64,000 nt of DNA from Nemertoderma westbladi (GCA_032718475.1 JAUCBJ010000505.1:1-64000), one strand, 5' to 3'. Numbered from the stretch's first letter, positions 32,051 through 50,000 are shown. A program made the numbers and translations. The notes: generated by a model from the letters alone, not told the origin.

Positions 32051-35000
32051 CGCCCCACCATTACGTAACTGATACGTAACTCCACCCCAACCCTCACATT
32101 AAGTCACTGATACGTAACACAACCCCAACCCTCACATTAAGTCACTGATACGTAACACCACCCCAACCCTCACATTAAGTCCTGATACGTAACACCACCC
32201 CAACCCTCACATTAAGTCCTGATACGTAACACCACGCCAACCCTCACATTAAGTCATTGATACGTAACACCACCCCAACCCTCACATTAAGTCACTGATA
32301 CGTAACACCACCCCAACCCTCACATTAAGTCACTGATACGTAACACCACCCCAACCCTCACATTAAGTCATTGATACGTAACACCACCCCAACCCTCACA
32401 TTAAGTCACTGATACGTAACACCACCCCAACCCTCACATTAAGTCACTGATACGTAACACCACCCCAACCCTGATACGTAACACCACCCCAACCCTCACA
32501 TTAAGTCACTGAAACGTAACACCACCCCAACCCTCACATTAAGTCATTGATACGTAACACCACCCCAACCCTCACATTAAGTCACTGATACGTAACACCA
32601 CCCCAACCCTCACATTAAGTCACTGATACGTAACACCACCCCAACCCTCACATTAAGTCACTGATACGTAACACCACCCCAACCCTCACATTAAGTCACT
32701 GATACGTAACACCACCCCAACCCTCACATTAAGTCACTAATACGTAACACCACCCCAACCCTCACATTAAGTCACTGATACGTAACACCACCCCAACCCT
32801 CATATTAAGTCACTGATATGTAACACCACCCCAACCCTCACATTAAGTCATTGATACGTAACACCACCCCAACCCTCACATTAAGTCACTGATACGTAAC
32901 ACCACCCCAACCCTCACATTAAGTCACTGATACGTAACACCACCCCAACCCTGATACGTAACACCACCACAACCCTCACAATAAGTCACTGATACGTAAC
33001 ACCACCCCAACCCTCACATTAAGTCACTGATACGTAACACCACCCCAACCCTCACATTAAGTCACTGATACGTAACACCACCCCAACCCTCACATTAAGT
33101 CACTGATACGTAACACCACCCCAACCCTCACATTAAGTCACTGATACGTAACACCAGCACAACCCTCACATTAAGTCACTGATACGTAACACCACCCCAA
33201 CCCTCACATTAAGTCACTGATACGTAACACCACCCCAACCCTCACATAAGTCACTGATACGTAACACCACCCCAACCCTCACATTAAGTCACTGATACGT
33301 AACACCACCCCAACCCTCACATTAAGTCCTCATACGTAACACCATCACAACCCTCACATTAAGTCACTGATACGTAACACCACCCCAACCCTCACATTAA
33401 GTCACTGATACGTAACACCACCCCAACCCTCACATTAAGTCATTGATACGTAACACCACCCCAACCCTCACATTAAGTCACTGATACGTAACACCACCCC
33501 AACCCTCACATTAAGTCCTGATACGTAACACCACCCCAACCCTCACATTAAGTCACTGATACGTAACACCACCCCAACCCTCACATTAAGTCACTGATAC
33601 GTAACACCACCCCAACCCTCACATTAAGTCACTGATACGTAACACCACCCCAACCCTCACATTAAGTCACTGATACGTAACACCACCCCAACCCTCACAT
33701 TAAGTCACTGATACGTAACACCACCCCAACCCTCACATTAAGTCACTGATATGTAACACCACCCCAACCCTCACATTAAGTCATTGATACGTAACACCAC
33801 CCCAACCCTCACATTAAGTCACTGATACGTAACACCACCCCAACCCTCACATTAAGTCACTGATACGTAACACCACCCCAACCCTGATACGTAACACCAC
33901 CACAACCCTCACATTAAGTCACTGATACGTAACACCACCCCAACCCTCACATTAAGTCACTGATACGTAACGCCACCCCAACCCTCACATTAAGTCACTG
34001 ATACGTAACACCACCCCAACCCTCACATTAAGTCACTGATACGTAACACCACCCCAACCCTGATACGTAACACCACCCCAACCCTCACATTAAGTCACTG
34101 AAACGTAACACCACCCCAACCCTCACATTAAGTCATTGATACGTAACACCACCCCAACCCTCACATTAAGTCACTGATACGTAACACCACCCCAACCATC
34201 ACATTAAGTCACTGATACGTAACACCACCCCAACCCTCACATTAAGTCACTGATACGTAACACCACCCCAACCCTCACATTAAGTCACTGATACGTAACA
34301 CCACCCCAACCCTCACATTAAGTCACTAATACGTAACACCACCCCAACCCTCACATTAAGTCACTGATACGTAACACCACCCCAACCCTCATATTAAGTC
34401 ACTGATATGTAACACCACCCCAACCCTCACATTAAGTCATTGATACGTAACACCACCCCAACCCTCACATTAAGTCACTGATACGTAACACCACCCCAAC
34501 CCTCACATTAAGTCACTGATACGTAACACCACCCCAACCCTGATACGTAACACCACCACAACCCTCACAATAAGTCACTGATACGTAACACCACCCCAAC
34601 CCTCACATTAAGTCACTGATACGTAACACCACCCTAACCCTCACATTAAGTCACTGATACGTAACACCACCCCAACCCTCACATTAAGTCACTGATACGT
34701 AACACCACCCCAACCCTCACATTAAGTCACTGATACGTAACACCAGCACAACCCTCACATTAAGTCACTGATACGTAACACCACCCCAACCCTCACATTA
34801 AGTCACTGATACGTAACACCACCCCAACCCTCACATAAGTCACTGATACGTAACACCACCCCAACCCTCACATTAAGTCACTGATACGTAACACCACCCC
34901 AACCCTCACATTAAGTCCTCATACGTAACACCATCACAACCCTCACATTAAGTCACTGATACGTAACACCACCCCAACCCTCACATTAAGTCACTGATAC

Positions 35001-38000
35001 GTAACACCACCCCAACCCTCACATTAAGTCATTGATACGTAACACCACCCCAACCCTCACATTAAGTCACTGATACGTAACACCACCCCAACCCTCACAT
35101 TAAGTCCCGATACGTAACACCACCCCAACCATCACATTAAGTCACTGATACGTAACACCACCCCAACCCTCACATTAAGTCACTGATACGTAACACCACC
35201 CCAACCCTCACATTAAGTCACTGATACGTAACACCACCCCAACCCTCACATTAAGTCACTGATACGTAACACCACCCCAACCCTCACATTAAGTCACTGA
35301 TACGTAACACCACCCCAACCCTCACATTAAGTCACTGATATGTAACACCACCCCAACCCTCACATTAAGTCATTGATACGTAACACCACCCCAACCCTCA
35401 CATTAAGTCACTGATACGTAACACCACCCCAACCCTCACATTAAGTCACTGATACGTAACACCACCCCAACCCTGATACGTAACACCACCACAACCCTCA
35501 CATTAAGTCACTGATACGTAACACCACCCCAACCCTCACATTAAGTCACTGATACGTAACGCCACCCCAACCCTCACATTAAGTCACTGATACGTAACAC
35601 CACCCCAACCCTCACATTAAGTCACTGATACGTAACACCACCCCAACCCTCACATTAAGTCACTGATACGTAACACCACCCCAACCCTCACATTAAGTCA
35701 TTGATACGTAACACCACCCCAACCCTCACATTAAGTCACTGATACGTAACACCACCCCAACCCTCACATTAAGTCACTGATACGTAACACCACCCCAACC
35801 CTGATACGTAACACCACCCCAACCCTCACATTAAGTCACTGATACGTAACACCACCCCAACCCTCACATTAAGTCACTGATACGTAACACCATCACAACC
35901 CTCACATTAAGTCACTGATACGTAACACCACCCCAACCCTCACATTAAGTCACTGATACGTAACACCACCCCAACCCTCACATTAAGTCATTGATACGTA
36001 ACACTACCCCAACCCTCACATTAAGTCACTGATACGTAACACCACCTCAACCCTCACATTAAGTCACTGATACGTAACACCACCCCAACCCTGATACGTA
36101 ACACCACCCCAACCCTCACATTAAGTCACTGATACGTAACACCACCCCAACCCTCACATTAAGTCACTGATACGTAACACCACCCCAACCCTCACATAAG
36201 TCACTGATACGTAACACCACCCCAACCCTCACATTAAGTCACTGATACGTAACACCACCCCAACCCTCACATTAAGTCACTGATACGTAACACCACCCCA
36301 ACCCTCACATTAAGTCACTGATACGTAACACCACCCCAACCCTCACATTAAGTCATTGATACGTAACACCACCCCAACCCTCACATTAAGTCACTGATAC
36401 GTAACACCACCACAACCCTCACATTAAGTCACTGATACGTAACACCACCACAACCCTGACATTAAGTCACTGATACGTAACACCACCCCAACCCTCACAT
36501 TAAGTCACTGATACGTAACACCACCCCAACCCTCACATTAAGTCACTGATACGTAACACCACCCCAACCCTCACATTAAGTCACTGATACGTAACACCAC
36601 CCCAACCCTCACATTAAGTCACTGATACGTAACACCAGCACAACCCTCACATTAAGTCACTGATACGTAACACCACCCCAACTCTCACATTAAGTCACTG
36701 ATACGTAACACCACCCCAACCCTCACATTAAGTCATTGATACGTAACACCACCCCAACCCTCACATTAAGTCACTGATACGTAACACCACCCCAACCCTC
36801 ACATTAAGTCCTGATACGTAACACCATCACAACCCTCACATTAAGTCACTGATACGTAACACCATCACAACCCTCACATTAAGTCACTGATACGTAACAC
36901 CACCCCAACCCTCACATTAAGTCCTGATACGTAACACCATCACAACCCTCACATTAAGTCACTGATACGTAACACCACCCCAACCCTCACATTAAGTCAC
37001 TGATACGTAACACCACCCCAACCCTCACATTAAGTCACTGATACGTAACACCACCCCAACCCTCACATTAAGTCACTGATACGTAACACCACCCCAACCC
37101 TCACATTAAGTCATTGATACGTAACACCACCCCAACCCTCACATTAAGTCACTGATACGTAACACCACCCCAACCCTCACATTAAGTCCCGATACGTAAC
37201 ACCACCCCAACCCTCACATTAAGTCACTGATACGTAACACCACCCCAACCCTCACATTAAGTCACTGATACGTAACACCACCCCAACCCTCACATTAAGT
37301 CACTGATACGTAACACCACCCCAACCCTCACATTAAGTCACTGATACGTAACACCACCCCAACCCTCACATTAAGTCACTGATACGTAACACCACCCCAA
37401 CCCTCACATTAAGTCACTGATATGTAACACCACCCCAACCCTCACATTAAGTCATTGATACGTAACACCACCCCAACCCTCACATTAAGTCACTGATACG
37501 TAACACCACCCCAACCCTCACATTAAGTCACTGATACGTAACACCACCCCAACCCTGATACGTAACACCACCACAACCCTCACATTAAGTCACTGATACG
37601 TAACACCACCCCAACCCTCACATTAAGTCACTGATACGTAACGCCACCCCAACCCTCACATTAAGTCACTGATACGTAACACCACCCCAACCCTCACATT
37701 AAGTCACTGATACGTAACACCACCCCAACCCTCACATTAAGTCACTGATACGTAACACCACCCCAACCCTCACATTAAGTCATTGATACGTAACACCACC
37801 CCAACCCTCACATTAAGTCACTGATACGTAACACCACCCCAACCCTCACATTAAGTCACTGATACGTAACACCACCCCAACCCTGATACGTAACACCACC
37901 CCAACCCTCACATTAAGTCACTGATACGTAACACCACCCCAACCCTCACATTAAGTCACTGATACGTAACACCATCACAACCCTCACATTAAGTCACTGA

Positions 38001-41000
38001 TACGTAACACCACCCCAACCCTCACATTAAGTCACTGATACGTAACACCACCCCAACCCTCACATTAAGTCATTGATACGTAACACTACCCCAACCCTCA
38101 CATTAAGTCACTGATACGTAACACCACCTCAACCCTCACATTAAGTCACTGATACGTAACACCACCCCAACCCTGATACGTAACACCACCCCAACCCTCA
38201 CATTAAGTCACTGATACGTAACACCACCCCAACCCTCACATTAAGTCACTGATACGTAACACCACCCCAACCCTCACATAAGTCACTGATACGTAACACC
38301 ACCCCAACCCTCACATTAAGTCACTGATACGTAACACCACCCCAACCCTCACATTAAGTCACTGATACGTAACACCACCCCAACCCTCACATTAAGTCAC
38401 TGATACGTAACACCACCCCAACCCTCACATTAAGTCATTGATACGTAACACCACCCCAACCCTCACATTAAGTCACTGATACGTAACACCACCACAACCC
38501 TCACATTAAGTCACTGATACGTAACACCACCACAACCCTGACATTAAGTCACTGATACGTAACACCACCCCAACCCTCACATTAAGTCACTGATACGTAA
38601 CACCACCCCAACCCTCACATTAAGTCACTGATACGTAACACCACCCCAACCCTCACATTAAGTCACTGATACGTAACACCACCCCAACCCTCACATTAAG
38701 TCACTGATACGTAACACCAGCACAACCCTCACATTAAGTCACTGATACGTAACACCACCCCAACTCTCACATTAAGTCACTGATACGTAACACCACCCCA
38801 ACCCTCACATTAAGTCATTGATACGTAACACCACCCCAACCCTCACATTAAGTCACTGATACGTAACACCACCCCAACCCTCACATTAAGTCACTGATAC
38901 GTAACACCATCACAACCCTCACATTAAGTCACTGATACGTAACACCATCACAACCCTCACATTAAGTCACTGATACGTAACACCACCCCAACCCTCACAT
39001 TAAGTCCTGATACGTAACACCATCACAACCCTCACATTAAGTCACTGATACGTAACACCACCCCAACCCTCACATTAAGTCACTGATACGTAACACCACC
39101 CCAACCCTCACATTAAGTCACTGATACGTAACACCACCCCAACCCTCACATTAAGTCACTGATACGTAACACCACCCCAACCCTCACATTAAGTCACTGA
39201 TACGTAACACCACCCCAACCCTCACATTAAGTCACTGATACGTAACACCACCCCAACCCTCACATTAAGTCACTGATACGTAACACCACCCCAACCCTCA
39301 CATTAAGTCACTGATACGTAACACCACCCCAACCCTCACATTAACTCACTGATACGTAACACCACCCCAACCCTCACATTAAGTCATTGATACGTAACAC
39401 CACCCCAACCCTCACATTAAGTCACTGATACGTAACACCACCCCAACCCTCACATTAAGTCATTGATACGTAACACTACGCCAACCCTCACATTAAGTCA
39501 CTGATACGTAACACCACCCCAACCCTCACATTAAGTCACTGATACGTAACACCACCCCAACCCTCACATTAAGTCACTGATACGTAACACCACCCCAACC
39601 CTCACATTAAGTCACTGATACGTAACACCACCCCAACCCTCACATTAAGTCCTGATACGTAACACCACCCCAACCCTCACATTAAGTCACTGATACGTAA
39701 CACCACCCCAACCCTCACATTAAGTCATAGATACGTAACACTACCCCAACCCTCACATTAAGTCACTGATACGTAACACCACCTCAACCCTCACATTTAA
39801 GTCACTGATACGTAACACCACCCCAACCCTCACATTAAGTCACTGATACGTAACACCACCCCAACCCTCACATTAAGTCACTGATACGTAACACCACCCC
39901 AACCCTCACATTAAGTCACTGATACGTAACACCACCCCAACCCTCACATTAAGTCACTGATACGTAACACCACCCCAACCCTCACATTAAGTCACTGATA
40001 CGTAACACCACCCCAACCCTCACATTAAGTCACTGATACGTAACACCACCCCAACCCTCACATTAAGTCACTGATACGTAACACCACCCCAACCCTCACA
40101 TTAAGTCACTGATACGTAACACCACCCCAACCCTCACATTAAGTCACTGATACGTAACACCACCCCAACCCTCACATTAAGTCACTGATACGTAACACCA
40201 CCCCAACCCTCACATTAAGTCACTGATACGTAACACCACCCCAACCCTCACATTAAGTCACTGATACGTAACACCACCCCAACCCTCACATTAAGTCACT
40301 GATACGTAACACCACCCCAACCCTCACATTAAGTCACTGATACGTAACACCACCCCAACCCTCACATTAAGTCACTGATACGTAACACCACCCCAACCCT
40401 CACATTAAGTCACTGATACGTAACACCACCCCAACCCTCACATTAAGTCACTGATACGTAACACCACCCCAACCCTCACATTAAGTCACTGATACGTAAC
40501 ACCACCCCAACCCTCACATTAAGTCACTGATACGTAACACCACCCCAACCCTCACATTAAGTCACTGATACGTAACACCACCTCAACCCTCACATTTTAA
40601 GTCACTGATACGTAACACCACCCCAACCCTCACATTAAGTCACTGATACGTAACACCACCCCAACCCTCACATTAAGTCACTGATACGTAACACCACCCC
40701 AACCCTCACATAAGTCACTGATACGTAACACCACCCCAACCCTCACATTAAGTCACTGATACGTAACACCACCCCAACCCTCACATTAAGTCCTCATACG
40801 TAACACCATCACAACCCTCACATTAAGTCACTGATACGTAACACCACCCCAACCCTCACATTAAGTCATTGATACGTAACACCACCCCAACCCTCACATT
40901 AAGTCACTGATACGTAACACCACCCCAACCCTCACATTAAGTCACTGATACGTAACACCACCCCAACCCTCACATTAAGTCATTGATACGTAACACCACC

Positions 41001-44000
41001 CCAACCCTCACATTAAGTCACTGATACGTAACACCACCCCAACCCTCACATTAAGTCACTGATACGTAACACCACCCCAACCCTCACATTAAGTCACTGA
41101 TACGTAACACCACCACAACCCTCACATTAAGTCACTGATACGTAACACCACCACAACCCTGACATTAAGTCACTGATACGTAACACCACCCCAACCCTCA
41201 CATTAAGTCACTGATACGTAACACCACCCCAACCCTCACATTAAGTCACTGATACGTAACACCACCCCAACCCTCACATTAAGTCACTGATACGTAACAC
41301 CACCCCAACCCTCACATTAAGTCACTGATACGTAACACCAGCACAACCCTCACATTAAGTCACTGATACGTAACACCACCCCAACTCTCACATTAAGTCA
41401 CTGATACGTAACACCACCCCAACCCTCACATTAAGTCATTGATACGTAACACCACCCCAACCCTCACATTAAGTCACTGATACGTAACACCACCCCAACC
41501 CTCACATTAAGTCCTGATACGTAACACCATCACAACCCTCACATTAAGTCACTGATACGTAACACCATCACAACCCTCACATTAAGTCACTGATACGTAA
41601 CACCACCCCAACCCTCACATTAAGTCCTGATACGTAACACCATCACAACCCTCACATTAAGTCACTGATACGTAACACCACCCCAACCCTCACATTAAGT
41701 CACTGATACGTAACACCACCCCAACCCTCACATTAAGTCACTGATACGTAACACCACCCCAACCCTCACATTAAGTCACTGATACGTAACACCACCCCAA
41801 CCCTCACATTAAGTCATTGATACGTAACACCACCCCAACCCTCACATTAAGTCACTGATACGTAACACCACCCCAACCCTCACATTAACTCACTGATACG
41901 TAACACCACCCCAACCCTCACATTAAGTCATTGATACGTAACACCACCCCAACCCTCACATTAAGTCACTGATACGTAACACCACCCCAACCCTCACATT
42001 AAGTCATTGATACGTAACACTACCCCAACCCTCACATTAAGTCACTGATACGTAACACCACCCCAACCCTCACATTAAGTCACTGATACGTAACACCACC
42101 CCAACCCTCACATTAAGTCACTGATACGTAACACCACCCCAACCCTCACATTAAGTCACTGATACGTAACACCACCCCAACCCTCACATTAAGTCCTGAT
42201 ACGTAACACCACCCCAACCCTCACATTAAGTCACTGATACGTAACACCACCCCAACCCTCACATTAAGTCATAGATACGTAACACTACCCCAACCCTCAC
42301 ATTAAGTCACTGATACGTAACACCACCTCAACCCTCACATTTAAGTCACTGATACGTAACACCACCCCAACCCTCACATTAAGTCACTGATACGTAACAC
42401 CACCCCAACCCTCACATTAAGTCACTGATACGTAACACCACCCCAACCCTCACATAAGTCACTGATACGTAACACCACCCCAACCCTCACATTAAGTCAC
42501 TGATACGTAACACCACCCCAACCCTCACATTAAGTCCTCATACGTAACACCATCACAACCCTCACATTAAGTCACTGATACGTAACACCACCCCAACCCT
42601 CACATTAAGTCATTGATACGTAACACCACCCCAACCCTCACATTAAGTCACTGATACGTAACACCACCCCAACCCTCACATTAAGTCACTGATACGTAAC
42701 ACCACCCCAACCCTCACATTAAGTCATTGATACGTAACACCACCCCAACCCTCACATTAAGTCACTGATACGTAACACCACCACAACCCTCACATTAAGT
42801 CACTGATACGTAACACCACCACAACCCTGACATTAAGTCACTGATACGTAACACCACCCCAACCCTCACATTAAGTCACTGATACGTAACACCACCCCAA
42901 CCCTCACATTAAGTCACTGATACGTAACACCACCCCAACCCTCACATTAAGTCACTGATACGTAACACCACCCCAACCCTCACATTAAGTCACTGATACG
43001 TAACACCACCACAACCCTCACATTAAGTCACTGATACGTAACACCACCCCAACCCTCACATTAAGTCACTGATACGTAACACCACCCCAACCCTCACATT
43101 AAGTCACTGATACGTAACACCACCCCAACCCTCACATTAAGTCACTGATACGTAACACCACCCCAACCCTCACATTAAGTCACTGATACGTAACACCACC
43201 CCAACCCTCACATTAAGTCACTGATACGTAACACCACCCCAACCCTCACATTAAGTCACTGATACGTAACACCACCCCAACCCTCACATTAAGTCACTGA
43301 TACGTAACACCACCCCAACCCTCACATTAAGTCACTGATACGTAACACCACCCCAACCCTCACATTAAGTCACTGATACGTAACACCACCCCAACCCTCA
43401 CATTAAGTCACTGATACGTAACACCACCCCAACCCTCACATTAAGTCACTGATACGTAACACCACCACAACCCTCACATTAAGTCACTGATACGTAACAC
43501 CACCCCAACCCTCACATTAAGTCACTGATACGTAACACCACCCCAACCCTCACATTAAGTCACTGATACGTAACACCACCCCAACCCTCACATTAAGTCA
43601 CTGATACGTAACACCACCCCAACCCTCACATTAAGTCACTGATACGTAACACCACCCCAACCCTCACATTAAGTCACTGATACGTAACACCACCACAACC
43701 CTCACATTAAGTCACTGATACGTAACACCACCCCAACCCTCACATTAAGTCACTGATACGTAACACCACCCCAACCCTCACATTAAGTCACTGATACGTA
43801 ACACCACCCCAACCCTCACATTAAGTCACTGATACGTAACACCACCCCAACCCTCACATTAAGTCACTGATACGTAACACCACCCCAACCCTCACATTAA
43901 GTCACTGATACGTAACACCACCCCAACCCTCACATTAAGTCACTGATACGTAACACCACCCCAACCCTCACATTAAGTCACTGATACGTAACACCACCCC

Positions 44001-47000
44001 AACCCTCACATTAAGTCACTGATACGTAACACCACCCCAACCCTCACATTAAGTCACTGATACGTAACACCACCCCAACCCTCACATTAAGTCATTGATA
44101 CGTAACACCACCCCAACCCTCACATTAAGTCACTGATACGTAACACCACCCCAACCCTCACATTAAGTCACTGATACGTAACACCACCCCAACCCTCACA
44201 TTAAGTCACTGATACGTAACACCACCCCAACCCTCACATTAAGTCACTGATACGTAACACCACCCCAACCCTCACATTAAGTCACTGATACGTAACACCA
44301 CCCCAACCCTCACATTAAGTCACTGATACGTAACACCACCCCAACCCTCACATTAAGTCACTGATACGTAACACCACCCCAACCCTCACATTAAGTCACT
44401 GATACGTAACACCACCCCAACCCTCACATTAAGTCACTGATACGTAACACCACCCCAACCCTCACATTAAGTCACTGATACGTAACACCACCCCAACCCT
44501 CACATTAAGTCACTGATACGTAACACCACCCCAACCCTCACATTAAGTCACTGATACGTAACACCACCCCAACCCTCACATTAAGTCACTGATACGTAAC
44601 ACCACCCCAACCCTCACATTAAGTCACTGATACGTAACACCACCCCAACCCTCACATTAAGTCACTGATACGTAACACCACCCCAACCCTCACATTAAGT
44701 CACTGATACGTAACACCACCCCAACCCTCACATTAAGTCACTGATACGTAACACCACCCCAACCCTCACATTAAGTCACTGATACGTAACACCACCCCAA
44801 CCCTCACATTAAGTCACTGATACGTAACACCACCCCAACCCTCACATTAAGTCACTGATACGTAACACCACCACAACCCTCACATTAAGTCACTGATACG
44901 TAACACCACCCCAACCCTCACATTAAGTCACTGATACGTAACACCACCCCAACCCTCACATTAAGTCACTGATACGTAACACCACCCCAACCCTCACATA
45001 AGTCACTGATACGTAACACCACCCCAACCCTCACATTAAGTCACTGATACGTAACACCACCCCAACCCTCACATTAAGTCCTCATACGTAACACCATCAC
45101 AACCCTCACATTAAGTCACTGATACGTAACACCACCCCAACCCTCACATTAAGTCATTGATACGTAACACCACCCCAACCCTCACATTAAGTCACTGATA
45201 CGTAACACCACCCCAACCCTCACATTAAGTCACTGATACGTAACACCACCCCAACCCTCACATTAAGTCATTGATACGTAACACCACCCCAACCCTCACA
45301 TTAAGTCACTGATACGTAACACCACCACAACCCTCACATTAAGTCACTGATACGTAACACCACCACAACCCTGACATTAAGTCACTGATACGTAACACCA
45401 CCCCAACCCTCACATTAAGTCACTGATACGTAACACCACCCCAACCCTCACATTAAGTCACTGATACGTAACACCACCCCAACCCTCACATTAAGTCACT
45501 GATACGTAACACCACCCCAACCCTCACATTAAGTCACTGATACGTAACACCAGCACAACCCTCACATTAAGTCACTGATACGTAACACCACCCCAACCCT
45601 CACATTAAGTCACTGATACGTAACACCACCCCAACCCTCACATAAGTCACTGATACGTAACACCACCCCAACCCTCACATTAAGTCACTGATACGTAACA
45701 CCATCACAACCCTCACATTAAGTCACTGATACGTAACACCACCCCAACCCTCACATTAAGTCACTGATACGTAACACCACCCCAACCCTCACATTAAGTC
45801 ATTGATACGTAACACCACCCCAACCCTCACATTAAGTCACTGATACGTAACACCACCCCAACCCTCACATTAAGTCCTGATACGTAACACCACCCCAACC
45901 CTCACATTAAGTCACTGATACGTAACACCACCCCAACCCTCACATTAAGTCATTGATACGTAACACTACCCCAACCCTCACATTAAGTCACTGATACGTA
46001 ACACCACCCCAACCCTCACATTAAGTCACTGATACGTAACACCACCCCAACCCTCACATTAAGTCACTGATACGTAACACCACCCCAACCCTCACATTAA
46101 GTCACTGATACGTAACACCACCCCAACCCTCACATTAAGTCACTGATACGTAACACCACCCCAACCCTCACATTAAGTCACTGATACGTAACACCACCCC
46201 AACCCTCACATTAAGTCATAGATACGTAACACTACCCCAACCCTCACATTAAGTCACTGATACGTAACACCACCTCAACCCTCACATTTTAAGTCACTGA
46301 TACGTAACACCACCCCAACCCTCACATTAAGTCACTGATACGTAACACCACCCCAACCCTCACATTAAGTCACTGATACGTAACACCACCCCAACCCTCA
46401 CATAAGTCACTGATACGTAACACCACCCCAACCCTCACATTAAGTCACTGATACGTAACACCACCCCAACCCTCACATTAAGTCCTCATACGTAACACCA
46501 TCACAACCCTCACATTAAGTCACTGATACGTAACACCACCCCAACCCTCACATTAAGTCATTGATACGTAACACCACCCCAACCCTCACATTAAGTCGCT
46601 GATACGTAACACCACCCCAACCCTCACATTAAGTCACTGATACGTAACACCACCCCAACCCTCACATTAAGTCATTGATACGTAACACCACCCCAACCCT
46701 CACATTAAGTCACTGATACGTAACACCACCACAACCCTCACATTAAGTCACTGATACGTAACACCACCACAACCCTGACATTAAGTCACTGATACGTAAC
46801 ACCACCCCAACCCTCACATTAAGTCACTGATACGTAACACCACCCCAACCCTCACATTAAGTCACTGATACGTAACACCACCCCAACCCTCACATTAAGT
46901 CACTGATACGTAACACCACCCCAACCCTCACATTAAGTCACTGATACGTAACACCAGCACAACCCTCACATTAAGTCACTGATACGTAACACCACCCCAA

Positions 47001-50000
47001 CCCTCACATTAAGTCACTGATACGTAACACCACCCCAACCCTCACATAAGTCACTGATACGTAACACCACCCCAACCCTCACATTAAGTCACTGATACGT
47101 AACACCATCACAACCCTCACATTAAGTCACTGATACGTAACACCACCCCAACCCTCACATTAAGTCACTGATACGTAACACCACCCCAACCCTCACATTA
47201 AGTCATTGATACGTAACACCACCCCAACCCTCACATTAAGTCACTGATACGTAACACCACCCCAACCCTCACATTAAGTCCTGATACGTAACACCATCAC
47301 AACCCTCACATTAAGTCACTGATACGTAACACCATCACAACCCTCACATTAAGTCACTGATACGTAACACCACCCCAACCCTCACATTAAGTCCTGATAC
47401 GTAACACCATCACAACCCTCACATTAAGTCACTGATACGTAACACCACCCCAACCCTCACATTAAGTCACTGATACGTAACACCACCCCAACCCTCACAT
47501 TAAGTCACTGATACGTAACACCACCCCAACCCTCACATTAAGTCACTGATACGTAACACCACCCCAACCCTCACATTAAGTCATTGATACGTAACACCAC
47601 CCCAACCCTCACATTAAGTCACTGATACGTAACACCTCCCCAACCCTCACATTTTAAGTCACTGATACGTAACACCACCCCAACCCTCACATTAAGTCAC
47701 TGATACGTAACACCACCCCAACCCTCACATTAAGTCACTGATACGTAACACCACCCCAACCCTCACATAAGTCACTGATACGTAACACCACCCCAACCCT
47801 CACATTAAGTCACTGATACGTAACACCACCCCAACCCTCACATTAAGTCCTCATACGTAACACCATCACAACCCTCACATTAAGTCACTGATACGTAACA
47901 CCACCCCAACCCTCACATTAAGTCATTGATACGTAACACCACCCCAACCCTCACATTAAGTCGCTGATACGTAACACCACCCCAACCCTCACATTAAGTC
48001 ACTGATACGTAACACCACCCCAACCCTCACATTAAGTCATTGATACGTAACACCACCCCAACCCTCACATTAAGTCACTGATACGTAACACCACCACAAC
48101 CCTCACATTAAGTCACTGATACGTAACACCACCACAACCCTGACATTAAGTCACTGATACGTAACACCACCCCAACCCTCACATTAAGTCACTGATACGT
48201 AACACCACCCCAACCCTCACATTAAGTCACTGATACGTAACACCACCCCAACCCTCACATTAAGTCACTGATACGTAACACCACCCCAACCCTCACATTA
48301 AGTCACTGATACGTAACACCAGCACAACCCTCACATTAAGTCACTGATACGTAACACCACCCCAACCCTCACATTAAGTCACTGATACGTAACACCACCC
48401 CAACCCTCACATAAGTCACTGATACGTAACACCACCCCAACCCTCACATTAAGTCACTGATACGTAACACCATCACAACCCTCACATTAAGTCACTGATA
48501 CGTAACACCACCCCAACCCTCACATTAAGTCACTGATACGTAACACCACCCCAACCCTCACATTAAGTCATTGATACGTAACACCACCCCAACCCTCACA
48601 TTAAGTCACTGATACGTAACACCACCCCAACCCTCACATTAAGTCCTGATACGTAACACCATCACAACCCTCACATTAAGTCACTGATACGTAACACCAT
48701 CACAACCCTCACATTAAGTCACTGATACGTAACACCACCCCAACCCTCACATTAAGTCCTGATACGTAACACCATCACAACCCTCACATTAAGTCACTGA
48801 TACGTAACACCACCCCAACCCTCACATTAAGTCACTGATACGTAACACCACCCCAACCCTCACATTAAGTCACTGATACGTAACACCACCCCAACCCTCA
48901 CATTAAGTCACTGATACGTAACACCACCCCAACCCTCACATTAAGTCATTGATACGTAACACCACCCCAACCCTCACATTAAGTCACTGATACGTAACAC
49001 CTCCCCAACCCTCACATTAACTCACTGATACGTAACACCACCCCAAGCCTCACATTAAGTCATTGATACGTAACACCACCCCAACCCTCACATTAAGTCA
49101 TTGATACGTAACACTACCCCAACCCTCACATTAAGTCACTGATACGTAACACCACCCCAACCCTGATACGTAACACCACCCCAACCCTCACATTAAGTCA
49201 CTGATACGTAACACCACCCCAACCCTCACATTAAGTCACTGATACGAAACACCACCCCAACCCTCACATTAAGTCACTGATACGTAACACCACCCCAACC
49301 CTCACATTAAGTCCTGATACGTAACACCACCCCAACCCTCACATTAAGTCACTGATACGTAACACCACCCCAACCCTCACATTAAGTCATTGATACGTAA
49401 CACTACCCCAACCCTCACATAAAGTCACTGATACGTAACACCACCTCAACCCTCACATTAAGTCACTGATACGTAACACCACCCCAACCCTGATACGTAA
49501 CACCACCCCAACCCTCACATTAAGTCACTGATACGTAACACCACCCCAACCCTCACATTAAGTCACTGATACGTAACACCACCCCAACCCTCACATTAAG
49601 TCATTGATACGTAACACTACCCCAACCCTCACATTAAGTCACTGATACGTAACACCACCCCAACCCTGATACGTAACGCCACCCCAACCCTCACATTAAG
49701 TCACTGATACGTAACACCACCCCAACCCTCACATTAAGTCACTGATACGTAACACCACCCCAACCCTCACATTAAGTCACTGATACGTAACACCACCCCA
49801 AACCTCACATTAAGTCATTGATACGTAACACCACCCCAACCCTCACATTATGTCACTGATACGTAACACCATCACAACCCTCACATTAAGTCACTGATAC
49901 GTAACACCACCCCAACCCTCACATTAAGTCACTGATACGTAACACCACCCCAACCCTCACATTAAGTCATTGATACGTAACACTACCCCAACCCTCACAT

